Positions 1-9,144 of a stretch of 64,000 nt of DNA are shown piece after piece. Below the pieces are notes generated by a model. That model was not told the origin of the DNA and did not search any database. It saw only the letters and a list, made by a program, of their open reading frames with translations. Both the position numbers and the translations under genes were made by a program. The stretch spans positions 372,001 to 436,000 of the forward strand of contig NZ_BAYE01000001.1 in assembly GCF_000685095.1 (NCBI RefSeq), given 5' to 3'. Each line of letters opens with the position of its first letter. Position 1 is the first letter of the stretch. Source of the stretch: Paraburkholderia caledonica NBRC 102488 (GTDB lineage: Bacteria; Pseudomonadota; Gammaproteobacteria; Burkholderiales; Burkholderiaceae).

Positions 1-3
1 GCT

Positions 4-80
4 TGGTTGCGGGGACAGGATTTGAACCTGTGACCTTCGGGTTATGAGCCCGACGAGCTGCCAGACTGCTCCACCCCGCG
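4..80 (-). tRNA. Initiator tRNA-fMet (CAT)
   Basis: Read on the minus strand this is a 77-nt cloverleaf with anticodon CAT and an encoded 3' CCA. The acceptor stem opens with C opposite A (C1-A72 mismatch), and the anticodon stem carries three consecutive G-C pairs (GGG/CCC). Both are identity marks of the initiator rather than the elongator tRNA-Met. The T arm (GGTTCAAATCC) is standard. Confidence 0.96.
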
Positions 81-193
81 TCAGAGAAAAAGGATTGTAT
101 AGAGATGTTCGCTATACGTCAAACGATCCCGCAACAATCGCATGATTCATTAGAGCGAAGCACGAACGAAAGCGTAGAAGGAGCACCTGTAGC

Positions 194-481
194 TCACAGA
201 TCCAGCACAGTCGCGCCCTCGATCTTGCCGTCGATAATATCCGCTCCGTACTGGCTCGCGCTGCGTTTGGCCACGCCGAAATCGGAGAACGTTGCAGGCA
301 GCACGAGACGAAACACGCGACTTGCCTTCGACCCGCTGATCGCACCGGGACGACACACGCGCACCGCGACGTCATAGCCTTCCGCGTGCCGCTTGTGACC
401 GTCGAACTTGTCGAACGCCCGCGAAAAAACCAGCGGATGCACTTCGAAGTCCTTATAAAGATCAGGATAAAGTTGAGCCAT
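194..481 (-). CDS. Conserved hypothetical protein, 95 aa
   Basis: A 95-residue soluble protein without a signal peptide or membrane segment. A strong Shine-Dalgarno (GGAGG) sits about 7 nt before the ATG, which supports the start. I do not recognise a named domain. The sequence is mixed acidic/basic with a motif like DVAVRVCRPGA in the middle. It lies alone between the initiator tRNA and xthA, transcribed toward the tRNA. Coding is supported by codon-position GC bias and by the ribosome site; function is unknown. Confidence 0.7.
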   Translation of the reverse strand: MAQLYPDLYKDFEVHPLVFSRAFDKFDGHKRHAEGYDVAVRVCRPGAISGSKASRVFRLVLPATFSDFGVAKRSASQYGADIIDGKIEGATVLDL

Positions 482-672
482 GATGCCCTCCGCTGCACGC
501 CAGTGCCTGAGTAAGTCAAACTGTGAGTGTGATCCCCACTATACGCCGCGCGTGTCGCGCATCGGCTTTTTATTTTGGTTCGCTGCGCGTGGTCCGAGCC
601 GCGCGAAAATCGTTTTGCCCCGTATGCGCTGGTAAGCTACGGCTCCTGCGCCATTCAGCTTGAGAATCTCCC

Positions 673-1449
673 GTGAAAATCGCCACCTGGAACGTCAACT
701 CCCTCAAAGTCCGCCAACAGCATGTGATCGACTGGCTGGAAACCAGCGGCACCGACGTGCTGTGCCTTCAGGAACTGAAGCTTCCCGACGAGAAGTTCCC
801 GCGCGCCGAACTCGAAGAGAAAGGCTACCGCAGCTGGTTCGCGGGCCAGAAGACGTACAACGGGGTCGGCATCCTCGTGCGCCAAGGTCTGAACGTGGAC
901 GAAAGCAGCATCGTGCGAAATATTCCCGGCTTTGAGGACTTGCAGCAGCGCGTGGTCGCAGCGACCGTCGAGGGCGTGCGTATCATTTCTGCGTACTTCC
1001 CGAACGGCCAGGCGCCCGGCACCGACAAATTCGCGTACAAGCTCCGCTGGCTCGCCGCGCTGCACAACTGGATCGCAAGCGAAATGGCGCTGTATCCGAA
1101 GCTCGCGCTGCTCGGCGACTACAACATCGCACCGGACGACCGCGACGTGCACGATCCCAAAGCGTGGGAAGGTCAAAACCTCGTGTCGCCGGAAGAACGC
1201 GCCGAGTTCGTGCGGCTGATCGAGCTGGGTCTCGTCGACGCATTCCGTCAGTTCGAACAGCCCGAAAAAATCTATTCGTGGTGGGACTACCGGATGATGT
1301 CGTTTCGTCGCAACGCGGGCCTGCGCATCGACCATATCCTGCTTTCAAAGCCGCTCTCTGAAGCCTGCACGTCATGCGAAGTGGACAAGGTGCCGCGCAA
1401 GTGGGACCAGCCGTCGGACCATGCACCGGTCGTCGCGCAGATCGGCTGA
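673..1449 (+). CDS. xthA: Exodeoxyribonuclease III (AP endonuclease)
   Basis: A 258-residue EEP-family nuclease that cleaves DNA 5' to abasic sites and degrades 3' ends of duplex DNA in base excision repair. Family landmarks are in order: TWNVNS at residues 5-10, the metal-binding Glu34 in LQELK, Tyr108 in SAYFPNG, the GDYN motif at 148-151 with catalytic Asp and Asn, and the C-terminal SDHAP with Asp249/His250. Length matches the E. coli enzyme (about 268 aa). It appears monocistronic and is convergent with the peptidase gene downstream. Confidence 0.96.
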   Translation: MKIATWNVNSLKVRQQHVIDWLETSGTDVLCLQELKLPDEKFPRAELEEKGYRSWFAGQKTYNGVGILVRQGLNVDESSIVRNIPGFEDLQQRVVAATVEGVRIISAYFPNGQAPGTDKFAYKLRWLAALHNWIASEMALYPKLALLGDYNIAPDDRDVHDPKAWEGQNLVSPEERAEFVRLIELGLVDAFRQFEQPEKIYSWWDYRMMSFRRNAGLRIDHILLSKPLSEACTSCEVDKVPRKWDQPSDHAPVVAQIG

Positions 1450-1544
1450 CGAACACGGGGCAAGATCCGACCGGGTCTGGCAACGTCAAACCCGGCTGCA
1501 AGACAGGCTCTCACGACGGCTCTCCCTAAGCCTCTCACGAAGCC

Positions 1545-3707
1545 TCAAGCGGAAGCGCTCAGCGTTCGCCATAGAAACTCGAAAACCATCGCATCGTGCT
1601 CGGCCTGCTCCAGTTCATCGGAGCCGCCGTGTCCTCCGTCCGTGTTTTCGCGGTACCACACGTTGTCGACGCCGAGCGCCTGCATGCGCGCGGCCATCTT
1701 GCGCGCATGACCGGGATGCACGCGATCGTCGGCGGTAGATGTCGTGAACAGGACCGGCGGATACTTCACGCCGGCCGACACGTTGTGATAAGGCGAGTAC
1801 GCGGCGAGCGCGCGCGCGTCGTCGGGATCGTCGGGATCGCCGTATTCGTCGATCCATGACGCGCCCGCATGCAGCAGGTGATAGCGGCTCATATCGAGCA
1901 GCGGCACTTCACAGATCACCGCGCCGAAGAGTTCGGGGCGCTGGACCATGCACGCCGCCACTAGCAGGCCTCCGTTGCTGCCGCCCTGAATGCCGAGTTG
2001 CGCGGCGCTCGTCACGCCGCTCGCGACGAGCGCTTGCGCCACCGCAATGAAGTCGTCGAACGCACGCTGCCGCTCCTCGCCTTGCGCCGCCGTGTGCCAG
2101 CGAGTACCGAACTCGCCGCCGCCGCGAATGTGCGCGACCACGTACACGCCGCCACGTTCCAGCCAGCCGATGCCCTGCCCCGTCAGATAACTCGGCAGCA
2201 ATGGAATCGCGAAACCGCCGTAGCCGGTCAGCAGGCAGGCCCGCGAGGATTGCGAGGCTGGCTGCTCTTTTGCCGGGTCGATGCATTGCTGATCCCGCTC
2301 GGTCCGCGGTCCGACCACCGTGTACAGTACCCGCGTGCCGTCCGCGGAGACCGCATGCCCGCGCGTCACCATGAAGCGCGTCGCGTCGAACTGCGTCGGC
2401 CAGCGCTCGAGCAGTTCCCACTCACTGAGATTGTCGTGGGCAAGATCGGCGAGCCAGTACGCGGGGGGCTGCAGATAGTCATCGGTATCGACGAACACCT
2501 CGTCGTTCAGCGTCGACTCCACCGGCGAGACGTCGGCTTGCCCGTCCGGGTGCGATGGAAAGACGCGCCGCTGCCACTGCCATGTCTGATCGGCGGCCTG
2601 CGACGTGGTGAACAACAAGGTCTTGTTCTGCACGTCTTCGAGATACGAGACGATGAGCTGGTTGCGCGTATGCGTCCATTCGCACGCGGAGGTCTGCGCA
2701 GTCGGCATGAAGAGCGGCGTCACGTCACGCTCGCCGCGCAGGAACGCGGTTTCGCGAATCGCCAGCAACGCCCCGCCCGGATAGACGACGCCACTGCAGT
2801 GCCAGTCGAGGCGCGGTTCGAGCAACAGCCAGCCCTGCCAGCCGCTCACTGCCACGTGCGACGGCACATCATAAGGACGCCAGGCGTCGGCGGGAGCGTG
2901 AGCGCCATCGACGCCGCTCGCGTCGTCCAGGTAGTACGTGTGCGAATCGAAGAAATCGACGCTACTCACCACCGTGTGCCGCTTTTCCACCGGATCGTAG
3001 TGCCCTTCCACGCCGATATCGCTAAACGCACCCTTGAACACGACAGGTGCATCGGCGAGCGCCGTGCCGCGCGTCCAGCGCCGCACTTCGCGCGGATAGC
3101 CCGAGCGCGTCAGGCTCTTGCGACCATTGTCCCAACCCACGTAAAGCGTGTTGCGGTCGATCCAGGATGCGGTGTGCTTGCCGGCCTTCGGGATCGCGAA
3201 TCCGTCGTCGACAAAGCGCCGCGTGTCGATGTCGAACTCGCGAACTACCAGCGCGTCCGAGCCGCCCGGCGACATCGCGATCAGCGCGCGATCGCCGTCG
3301 GGATAGAGAATGTCGAACTCCGAGCACACCCACGGCGTTCCTTCTGCTTCGCCGAGCGCATCGAAGTCGATCAGATTCTCCCATTCGGGTTTGCCGCCGC
3401 GCCATGCGGCCCAGGTTGTGCGCCGCCAGATGCCTTTGGGATTGCGCTCGTCCTGCCACAGGTCGTACGCCCACTCTTTCCAGCGATCGGGAATCACCGG
3501 ACGTTCGCGCGGCAAATAGGCATCGGCGAGACGTTGCCTGAGCGTTTCGAATGGCGCGCCACTGCACCATGCGGCGCGCGTGCGGGCATTTTGCCTGTCG
3601 ACCCACGCGAGCGCTTCAGGGTCATCGAGCGCTTCGAGCCAGAGAAACGGATCGGGAGAAAGCGGCCAGGAAAAGGAACTGGGAGAAACGGAAGAAGCAG
3701 AAGGCAT
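1545..3707 (-). CDS. Prolyl oligopeptidase family (S9) serine peptidase
   Basis: 720 residues with the two-part architecture of S9A peptidases: an N-terminal beta-propeller (about residues 60-430) opened by the typical DPFLWLE motif, then an alpha/beta-hydrolase domain. The catalytic serine is Ser577 in GGSNGG. The acid lies in STADDRVHPGHA and the histidine in DGGHGG near the C terminus. No signal peptide is seen, so a cytoplasmic enzyme that trims proline-containing oligopeptides is expected. The N-terminal 15 residues are Ser/Pro-rich and the start could be slightly downstream. Confidence 0.92.
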   Translation of the reverse strand: MPSASSVSPSSFSWPLSPDPFLWLEALDDPEALAWVDRQNARTRAAWCSGAPFETLRQRLADAYLPRERPVIPDRWKEWAYDLWQDERNPKGIWRRTTWAAWRGGKPEWENLIDFDALGEAEGTPWVCSEFDILYPDGDRALIAMSPGGSDALVVREFDIDTRRFVDDGFAIPKAGKHTASWIDRNTLYVGWDNGRKSLTRSGYPREVRRWTRGTALADAPVVFKGAFSDIGVEGHYDPVEKRHTVVSSVDFFDSHTYYLDDASGVDGAHAPADAWRPYDVPSHVAVSGWQGWLLLEPRLDWHCSGVVYPGGALLAIRETAFLRGERDVTPLFMPTAQTSACEWTHTRNQLIVSYLEDVQNKTLLFTTSQAADQTWQWQRRVFPSHPDGQADVSPVESTLNDEVFVDTDDYLQPPAYWLADLAHDNLSEWELLERWPTQFDATRFMVTRGHAVSADGTRVLYTVVGPRTERDQQCIDPAKEQPASQSSRACLLTGYGGFAIPLLPSYLTGQGIGWLERGGVYVVAHIRGGGEFGTRWHTAAQGEERQRAFDDFIAVAQALVASGVTSAAQLGIQGGSNGGLLVAACMVQRPELFGAVICEVPLLDMSRYHLLHAGASWIDEYGDPDDPDDARALAAYSPYHNVSAGVKYPPVLFTTSTADDRVHPGHARKMAARMQALGVDNVWYRENTDGGHGGSDELEQAEHDAMVFEFLWRTLSASA

Positions 3708-3888
3708 CGTGGGCTGTCGAAGGAAAACAGCGTTGATTATGCCTTGCGACCGCGCAGGCCCGCTTCAACGGCTCCTGCGACGCGCGATGCGGGGCTACCG
3801 GGCGCAACTTCACGCGACCGGCCAAGGCGGGCGCCGTGCGCGTCACACCCTGAGCCGCCGCGCTCCGGTCAGTGGGAATGAACCAGCG

Positions 3889-5403
3889 TCAAGGCTCGAG
3901 ATTGAGTTCCTGAATCTTGCGCGTGATCGTATTGCGCCCGATGCCGAGACGCTCCGCCGCCTCGACCTTGCGTCCGCGCGTAAAGTCGAGCGCCTCGCGG
4001 ATCACCGCGGCTTCGAAGCGACGCGCGAGTTCGTCCATCACATCGGCGGAGTTCTCGCGCAAGAGGCGTGCGACTTCCGTGCGCAGACCGCCTTCCCACG
4101 CGCTGACGGGCGTGGCGACCGGCATGCTGGCAGCCGCCGCGGAATGCGTGACCGGATTCATGCCGTTAATCGGCGCAGTACCTGTAAGGCTTGCGTCCGA
4201 CGCGCCGAGCGCGGCGCCACCGCCGGCAAGCTCGGTTGCACCGGCCTGCGCGGGACCGAGATCGGGCGGCAAGTCCTTGATCTCGATGGTCTGCGCGGGC
4301 GCCATCACCGTCAACCAGTTGGCGAGGTTTTCCAACTGCCGCACGTTGCCGGGAAACGGCAGCGACGCCAGATAGGCGAGCGCCTCTTCAGACACCCGCT
4401 TGGACTCGACGCCAAGATCGCGCGCGCTTTTTTGCAGGAAGTGCCGCGTGAGCAAAGGAATGTCTTCGCTGCGCTCGCGCAATGCGGGCAAACGCAAGCG
4501 GATCACGTTGAGACGGTGATACAGATCCTCGCGGAACAAGCCCTGACGCACGCGCGATTCCAGATTCTGATGCGTCGCCGCGATCACGCGCACATTGGCG
4601 CGCAGCGGGTTGTGTCCGCCGACACGGTAGAACTGTCCATCCGACAGCACACGCAACAGACGCGTCTGCAAATCGAATGGCATGTCGCCGATTTCGTCCA
4701 GGAAGAGCGTGCCGTTCTCGGCCTGTTCGAAGCGGCCCTGGCGCATTGCCTGCGCGCCGGTGAACGCGCCTCGCTCGTGGCCGAATAGTTCGGATTCCAA
4801 CAGATCCTTTGGAATCGCGGCGGTGTTGAGCGCAATGAAGGGACCGTTCGCGCGTGGGCTATGTCGGTGCAGCGCACGCGCGACCAGTTCCTTTCCGGTG
4901 CCCGATTCGCCGGTAATGAGCACGGTTGCCGCGGAATGGGACAAACGTCCGATCGCGCGAAACATGTCCTGCATCGCCGGTGCCTGGCCGAGCATTTCCG
5001 GTGCATCTGCAACGCGGTCGTCCCACGTCTGTTCGCCGCGCATGCTCTCGTCCACGGCGCGGCGGATCAGCTCGACGGCCTTGTCGACGTCGAACGGCTT
5101 CGCGAGATATTCGAACGCGCCGCCCTGGAATGCGGCCACCGCGCTGTCGAGGTCGGAGAACGCCGTCATGATGATGACGGGCAAGCCCGGCACCTTGTCA
5201 CGCACGGTTTGCAGCAATTCGAGGCCGGAGCCTCCGGGCATCCTGATGTCCGACACCAGCACCTGCGGGCTGTCGTGATCGAGCGCCGCCGACGCCTCGC
5301 GCACATTCGCGAAGCTGCGAGTCGCCAAGTTTTCGCGAGCGAGGGCTTTTTCAAGCACCCAGCGAATCGATTGATCGTCGTCTACTATCCAGATCGGCTT
5401 CAT
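3889..5403 (-). CDS. ntrC: Nitrogen regulation response regulator NtrC
   Basis: 504 residues. The receiver domain (1-115) carries acidic residues DDD at 8-10, phospho-acceptor Asp52 and Lys102. The sigma-54 AAA+ domain has Walker A GESGTGKE (165-172) and the GAFTGA loop (212-217) that contacts sigma-54. The C terminus is a Fis-type helix-turn-helix (AAERLGIGRNTI). A 70-residue Ala/Pro-rich linker before the HTH is longer than in enteric NtrC. It lies 48 bp downstream of ntrB and is cotranscribed with it; phosphorylated NtrC activates glnA and other nitrogen-starvation genes. Confidence 0.96.
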   Translation of the reverse strand: MKPIWIVDDDQSIRWVLEKALARENLATRSFANVREASAALDHDSPQVLVSDIRMPGGSGLELLQTVRDKVPGLPVIIMTAFSDLDSAVAAFQGGAFEYLAKPFDVDKAVELIRRAVDESMRGEQTWDDRVADAPEMLGQAPAMQDMFRAIGRLSHSAATVLITGESGTGKELVARALHRHSPRANGPFIALNTAAIPKDLLESELFGHERGAFTGAQAMRQGRFEQAENGTLFLDEIGDMPFDLQTRLLRVLSDGQFYRVGGHNPLRANVRVIAATHQNLESRVRQGLFREDLYHRLNVIRLRLPALRERSEDIPLLTRHFLQKSARDLGVESKRVSEEALAYLASLPFPGNVRQLENLANWLTVMAPAQTIEIKDLPPDLGPAQAGATELAGGGAALGASDASLTGTAPINGMNPVTHSAAAASMPVATPVSAWEGGLRTEVARLLRENSADVMDELARRFEAAVIREALDFTRGRKVEAAERLGIGRNTITRKIQELNLEP

Positions 5404-5451
5404 ATAGGTCTGTCAGAAGTCTTGAGATGCCTGCAGTGTGCAGATGCGGTG

Positions 5452-6594
5452 TTAGCAGTCGAGCGGCAGCAGAATCTGAAACTCGGTGTGGCCAGGCCGG
5501 CTTTCCACTTCGATCAAACCGTCGTGTTGTTGCACGAACGTCTGCGCGAGCGTCAGACCGAGACCGCTGCCATCCTCGCGCCCCGATACGAGCGGATAGA
5601 AGATGCGGTCACGGATTTCCTCGGGAATGCCGGGGCCGTTGTCGATGATATGCAAGTCCAGTGCCAGCTTACATAAGCGTTTCGACACCGTAATCTTGCG
5701 TGCGATGCGCGTGCGCAATTCGATGCGCGCGTCGCCTTGCGAAATGCGTTCGCGCAAAGCTTCGGCCGCGTTACGCACGATGTTCAGCAGCGCCTGGATC
5801 AATTGCTCCTTGTCGCCGCGCAGGTCCGGCACGCTCACGTCGTAATCGCGCTCGATCGTGAGCCCGCGCGGGAACTCCGCAAGAATCACCTGACGCACGC
5901 GCTCGCACACTTCGTGAATATTCACGTCGCCGACGATATGCGGATGACGGTGCGGCTCAAGCAACCGGTCCACGAGCGTCTGCAAGCGGTCCGATTCCTT
6001 GATGATGACCTGCGTGTACTCGCGCAACTCGTCGCGCTGACGCTCGCCGAGTTCGAATTCGAGCAATTGCGCTGCGCCGCGAATGCCGCCGAGCGGATTC
6101 TTGATTTCGTGCGCGAGATTGCGGATCAGCTGTTTATTGACCGCCGTCAGGTCGTTGATGCGCTCTTCGCGGTCGGTGCGCAAATGCCGCTCGTTTTCGA
6201 ACAGTTCGAGCAACACGTAGTCTTGCGCGCTTTCAAGGAAGCCGACGATCGCGTGCACATGCAGCGGCTCGTGACCGGGCCGCTCGAGCACGGCATCCAG
6301 ATGCGTCGCGTGGAAACGGTTCGCGGCGATCGAGGTGATGGTGGCGACCAGCTCGTCCGCGTTCGAGAAAATGTCCGGCCACGCCATCTGCGTCAACTGC
6401 TTGCGCGAAAGCTCGAGCATCGACTCGGCCGACGGATTCGCAAACGCGACGCGCAGCGTGCGCTTCTCGAGTATCAGCACGACGGTGGGCAGTGCCTCGA
6501 AGCCCTGCAGCAAACCGGAAGCGACGAGCTGCGCGTCATCCGACAGCGTCTGCTCGTGCCCTTTGCGCGCCTTGATCAGATTTTTCAGAACCAT
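5452..6594 (-). CDS. ntrB: Nitrogen regulation sensor kinase/phosphatase NtrB
   Basis: 380 residues, soluble, with no membrane segments. A PAS domain (about 25-130) is followed by a HisKA domain with the phospho-acceptor in NLAHEIKNPLGG and a C-terminal HATPase with N-box and DNGPGI and GSGLGL motifs. It phosphorylates or dephosphorylates NtrC under control of the PII protein. The gene sits between glnA and ntrC in the same direction, separated from glnA by a hairpin that should let only part of the transcription through. Confidence 0.96.
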   Translation of the reverse strand: MVLKNLIKARKGHEQTLSDDAQLVASGLLQGFEALPTVVLILEKRTLRVAFANPSAESMLELSRKQLTQMAWPDIFSNADELVATITSIAANRFHATHLDAVLERPGHEPLHVHAIVGFLESAQDYVLLELFENERHLRTDREERINDLTAVNKQLIRNLAHEIKNPLGGIRGAAQLLEFELGERQRDELREYTQVIIKESDRLQTLVDRLLEPHRHPHIVGDVNIHEVCERVRQVILAEFPRGLTIERDYDVSVPDLRGDKEQLIQALLNIVRNAAEALRERISQGDARIELRTRIARKITVSKRLCKLALDLHIIDNGPGIPEEIRDRIFYPLVSGREDGSGLGLTLAQTFVQQHDGLIEVESRPGHTEFQILLPLDC

Positions 6595-6646
6595 CTTGCA
6601 GTCTGGCCGATAGGAGATGGTGGCAAATCACTGCGGCCGGTCCAAC

Positions 6647-6672
6647 GAAAAAGGGACGGCGCCGCCGTCCCT
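6647..6672 (-). terminator. Rho-independent terminator after glnA
   Basis: A perfect 10-bp stem (AAGGGACGGC / GCCGTCCCTT, 6651-6660 and 6663-6672) is followed on the minus strand by a run of T at 6648-6652. It lies between glnA and ntrB, where enteric bacteria also have an attenuating terminator, so it likely keeps ntrBC below glnA expression. Confidence 0.85.
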
Positions 6673-6737
6673 TCGTGACCGATCGCGAGCGTCGGACAAA
6701 GCGCTTCGCCGTTCGAAGGGCGAAGCGCCATTGCCGC

Positions 6738-8153
6738 TTACAGCGAGTAGTACATTTCGAACTCGATCGGGTGCACCGACTGACGATAACGTTGCAGCTC
6801 GTTCGTCTTCAGTTCGATGTACGCATCGAGCATCGAATCCGTGAACACGCCACCGCGCGTCAGGAATTCGCGGTCGCCGTCCAGCGCGTCCAGAGCCTGA
6901 TCGAGGCCGGCGCACACGGTCGGGATCTTTGCATCCTCTTCCGGCGGCAGGTCGTACAGGTTCTTGTCGGCAGCCTCGCCCGGATGAATCTTGTTCTGTA
7001 CGCCGTCCAGACCCGCCATCATCAGCGCGGAGAAGCACAGGTACGGATTCGCCATCGGATCGGGGAAGCGCGTTTCGATACGGCGGCCCTTCGGGTTCGA
7101 CACGTGCGGAATACGGATCGACGCCGAACGGTTGCGAGCCGAGTAAGCCAGCTTCACCGGTGCTTCGAAGTGCGGCACGAGACGCTTGTACGAGTTCGTC
7201 GACGGGTTCGTGATCGCGTTCAGCGCGCGAGCATGCTTGATGATGCCGCCGATGTAGAACAGCGCGAATTCCGACAGACCTGCGTAGCCGTTGCCCGCGA
7301 ACAGGTTTTGGCCGTCCTTCCAGATCGACTGGTGAACGTGCATGCCCGAACCGTTATCGCCGACGATCGGCTTCGGCATGAACGTTGCCGTCTTGCCGTA
7401 CGTGTGCGCGACGTTCTGGATGATGTACTTCATCTGCTGCAGCCAGTCGGCGCGTTGCACGAGCGTCGAGAACTTGGTGCCGATTTCGTTCTGGCCCTGG
7501 CCCGCGACTTCGTGATGATGCACTTCGACCGGAATGCCGATCTGTTCGAGCAGCAGACACATTTCCGAACGGATATCCTGGAACGTGTCGACCGGAGCGA
7601 CCGGGAAGTAGCCGCCCTTCGTGCCCGGACGGTGGCCGGTGTTGCCGCCTTCGAATTCCTTCGACGACGACCACGGTGCTTCTTCCGAGCCGATCTTGAC
7701 AAAGCAGCCCGACTGATCCGTGTTCCACTGAACCGAGTCGAAAATGAAGAATTCCGGTTCCGGACCGAAGAAGGCCGTGTCGCCCAGGCCCGAGCTCTTC
7801 AGATAGGCTTCAGCGCGCTTGGCGAGCGAGCGCGGGTCGCGCTCGTAGCCCTTGCCGTCCGCCGGTTCGACGACGTCGCAGGTCAGCACGAGCGTGGACT
7901 CTTCGTAGAACGGGTCGATGAAGGCCGTGTTCGCGTCCGGGATCAGCAACATATCCGATGCTTCGATGCCCTTCCAACCGGCAATCGACGAACCGTCAAA
8001 CGCATGGCCGCTTTCGAACTTGTCTTCATCGAATGCCGACACCGGCACCGAAACGTGTTGCTCTTTGCCGCGCGTGTCGGTGAAACGGAAGTCGACAAAC
8101 TTGACGTCTTCGTCTTTGACGAGTTGAACGACGTCGGCCACGGATTTGCTCAT
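6738..8153 (-). CDS. glnA: Glutamine synthetase type I
   Basis: 471 residues, the standard GSI-beta length. The enzyme forms glutamine from glutamate, ammonia and ATP as a dodecamer. Visible signatures are [12 protein letters not shown] (N-terminal signature), [14 protein letters not shown] (ATP region), the flexible [12 protein letters not shown] loop, and the NLYDLPPEE site whose tyrosine is adenylylated by GlnE. It heads the glnA-ntrB-ntrC cluster and has a sigma-54 promoter about 140 bp upstream of the ATG. Confidence 0.98.
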   Translation of the reverse strand: MSKSVADVVQLVKDEDVKFVDFRFTDTRGKEQHVSVPVSAFDEDKFESGHAFDGSSIAGWKGIEASDMLLIPDANTAFIDPFYEESTLVLTCDVVEPADGKGYERDPRSLAKRAEAYLKSSGLGDTAFFGPEPEFFIFDSVQWNTDQSGCFVKIGSEEAPWSSSKEFEGGNTGHRPGTKGGYFPVAPVDTFQDIRSEMCLLLEQIGIPVEVHHHEVAGQGQNEIGTKFSTLVQRADWLQQMKYIIQNVAHTYGKTATFMPKPIVGDNGSGMHVHQSIWKDGQNLFAGNGYAGLSEFALFYIGGIIKHARALNAITNPSTNSYKRLVPHFEAPVKLAYSARNRSASIRIPHVSNPKGRRIETRFPDPMANPYLCFSALMMAGLDGVQNKIHPGEAADKNLYDLPPEEDAKIPTVCAGLDQALDALDGDREFLTRGGVFTDSMLDAYIELKTNELQRYRQSVHPIEFEMYYSL

Positions 8154-8289
8154 AACCTATCTCCTGATTAACGAATTCGGCGGATTTCAGCCGCCGCCCA
8201 ATCTAGCTGACCCGTCCCGGCACGTCCACCCCTCAATGATGAAGAGTAAAACTCGAAATTCGCCGCGGCAGATCGATCGGGACGGTTAA

Positions 8290-8305
8290 AGCAGCAACTG
8301 TGCCA
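8290..8305 (-). promoter_or_regulatory. Sigma-54 promoter (-24/-12) of glnA
   Basis: On the minus strand the 16-mer TGGCACAGTTGCTGCT matches the sigma-54 consensus TGGCAC-N5-TTGCW at all but one position, with GG and GC at the required distance. The predicted start near 8279 gives a leader of about 125 nt before the glnA ATG. NtrC regulation is expected from the family. Confidence 0.85.
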
Positions 8306-8309
8306 TGTA

Positions 8310-8326
8310 TGCGCCAACAAGGCGCG
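8310..8326. promoter_or_regulatory. Possible NtrC box upstream of glnA
   Basis: TGCGCC-AACAA-GGCGCG is an inverted repeat with the 6-5-6 spacing of the NtrC consensus (TGCACC-N5-GGTGCA). It starts only a few bases upstream of the -24 element, closer than a classical enhancer, so it could instead be a repressive low-affinity site or chance. The rest of 8154-8591 shows no gene. Confidence 0.35.
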
Positions 8327-8591
8327 AACGCACGCAGTGCGCGCGTTTCCGGGGAATTCGCGCACCGCATGACATGCGCGCCTGAGTTCGCGCCTCGGCG
8401 TCAAGCACCGTATTGGGGCAATTTTCGCTGAGCGTTATTCGCGCCGGCTTATTTTAGTGCATTGACAGGAGTTTGCACCAAGTATGGGCGCAGAAATCCG
8501 CCACATGATGCCGTGACCGACGCAGCGTCTGGACCCCACGCCACGCCTTGGGGCCGCGATAGAATGGTCTTTTGGTCAAGGAGACTGACTC

Positions 8592-9056
8592 ATGAGCACA
8601 CTAGAACAGCTGTACTCACAAGCGGACAAACGCCGCACCGAAAACCAGTTGCCGTACGCAGGCGCGCTCTCGCCTGCCGAGGCGTTCGAACTGCTCCAGC
8701 TCGATCCGCGCACGCGTCTCGTGGATGTGCGCACCCGCGCGGAACTCGACTGGGTCGGCCGGCCGGTGATCGGCGACGGGCAGTATGCGCATGTCGAATG
8801 GACGCGTTATCCGGGCGCAGTGCCGAATCAGGAGTTCCTGCATCAGTTGAGCAACGTTGCGTCGCCGGATACGCCAGTGCTTTTTCTGTGCCGCAGCGCC
8901 GCGCGTTCGAAGCTCGCTGCGATCGCGGCCGCGCAGGCTGGCTTCACCAAGGCTTATGACCTGCTGGAAGGCTTCGAAGGCGACAAGGACGGCCAGGGGC
9001 ACCGCAAGACCGTCTCGGGCTGGTGTTTTCGCGGGTTGCCGTGGATCGGCGCTTAA
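8592..9056 (+). CDS. Rhodanese-like sulfurtransferase domain protein
   Basis: 154 residues forming one rhodanese domain. Cys100 sits at the start of the active-site loop CRSAARS, so it should accept sulfane sulfur; loops of this length are typical of single-domain thiosulfate or persulfide sulfurtransferases. LVDVRTRAELDWVG (43-56) is the CH2A-like region. A consensus AAGGAG is 8-13 nt before the ATG. It stands alone, divergent from glnA and convergent with the CinA-like gene. The physiological sulfur donor cannot be told from sequence. Confidence 0.9.
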   Translation: MSTLEQLYSQADKRRTENQLPYAGALSPAEAFELLQLDPRTRLVDVRTRAELDWVGRPVIGDGQYAHVEWTRYPGAVPNQEFLHQLSNVASPDTPVLFLCRSAARSKLAAIAAAQAGFTKAYDLLEGFEGDKDGQGHRKTVSGWCFRGLPWIGA

Positions 9057-9144
9057 GGCGGACTGCATGAGGGCGATTGCATACCGCCCAATGCGAATCC
9101 GCGCGGCAAGCGCGGTCGCAGATCCCGGAGCGCACAGGCGAAGC

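Noticed and set aside
1998..3881. Long plus-strand open frame opposite the S9 peptidase
   Set aside because: High-GC shadow of the real gene; the peptidase frame has the catalytic motifs and full family length.
8474..8492. Second NtrC-like dyad (TGCACC and GGCGCA)
   Set aside because: The spacer is 7 bp rather than 5, and it lies about 330 bp from glnA, inside the rhodanese side of the region.
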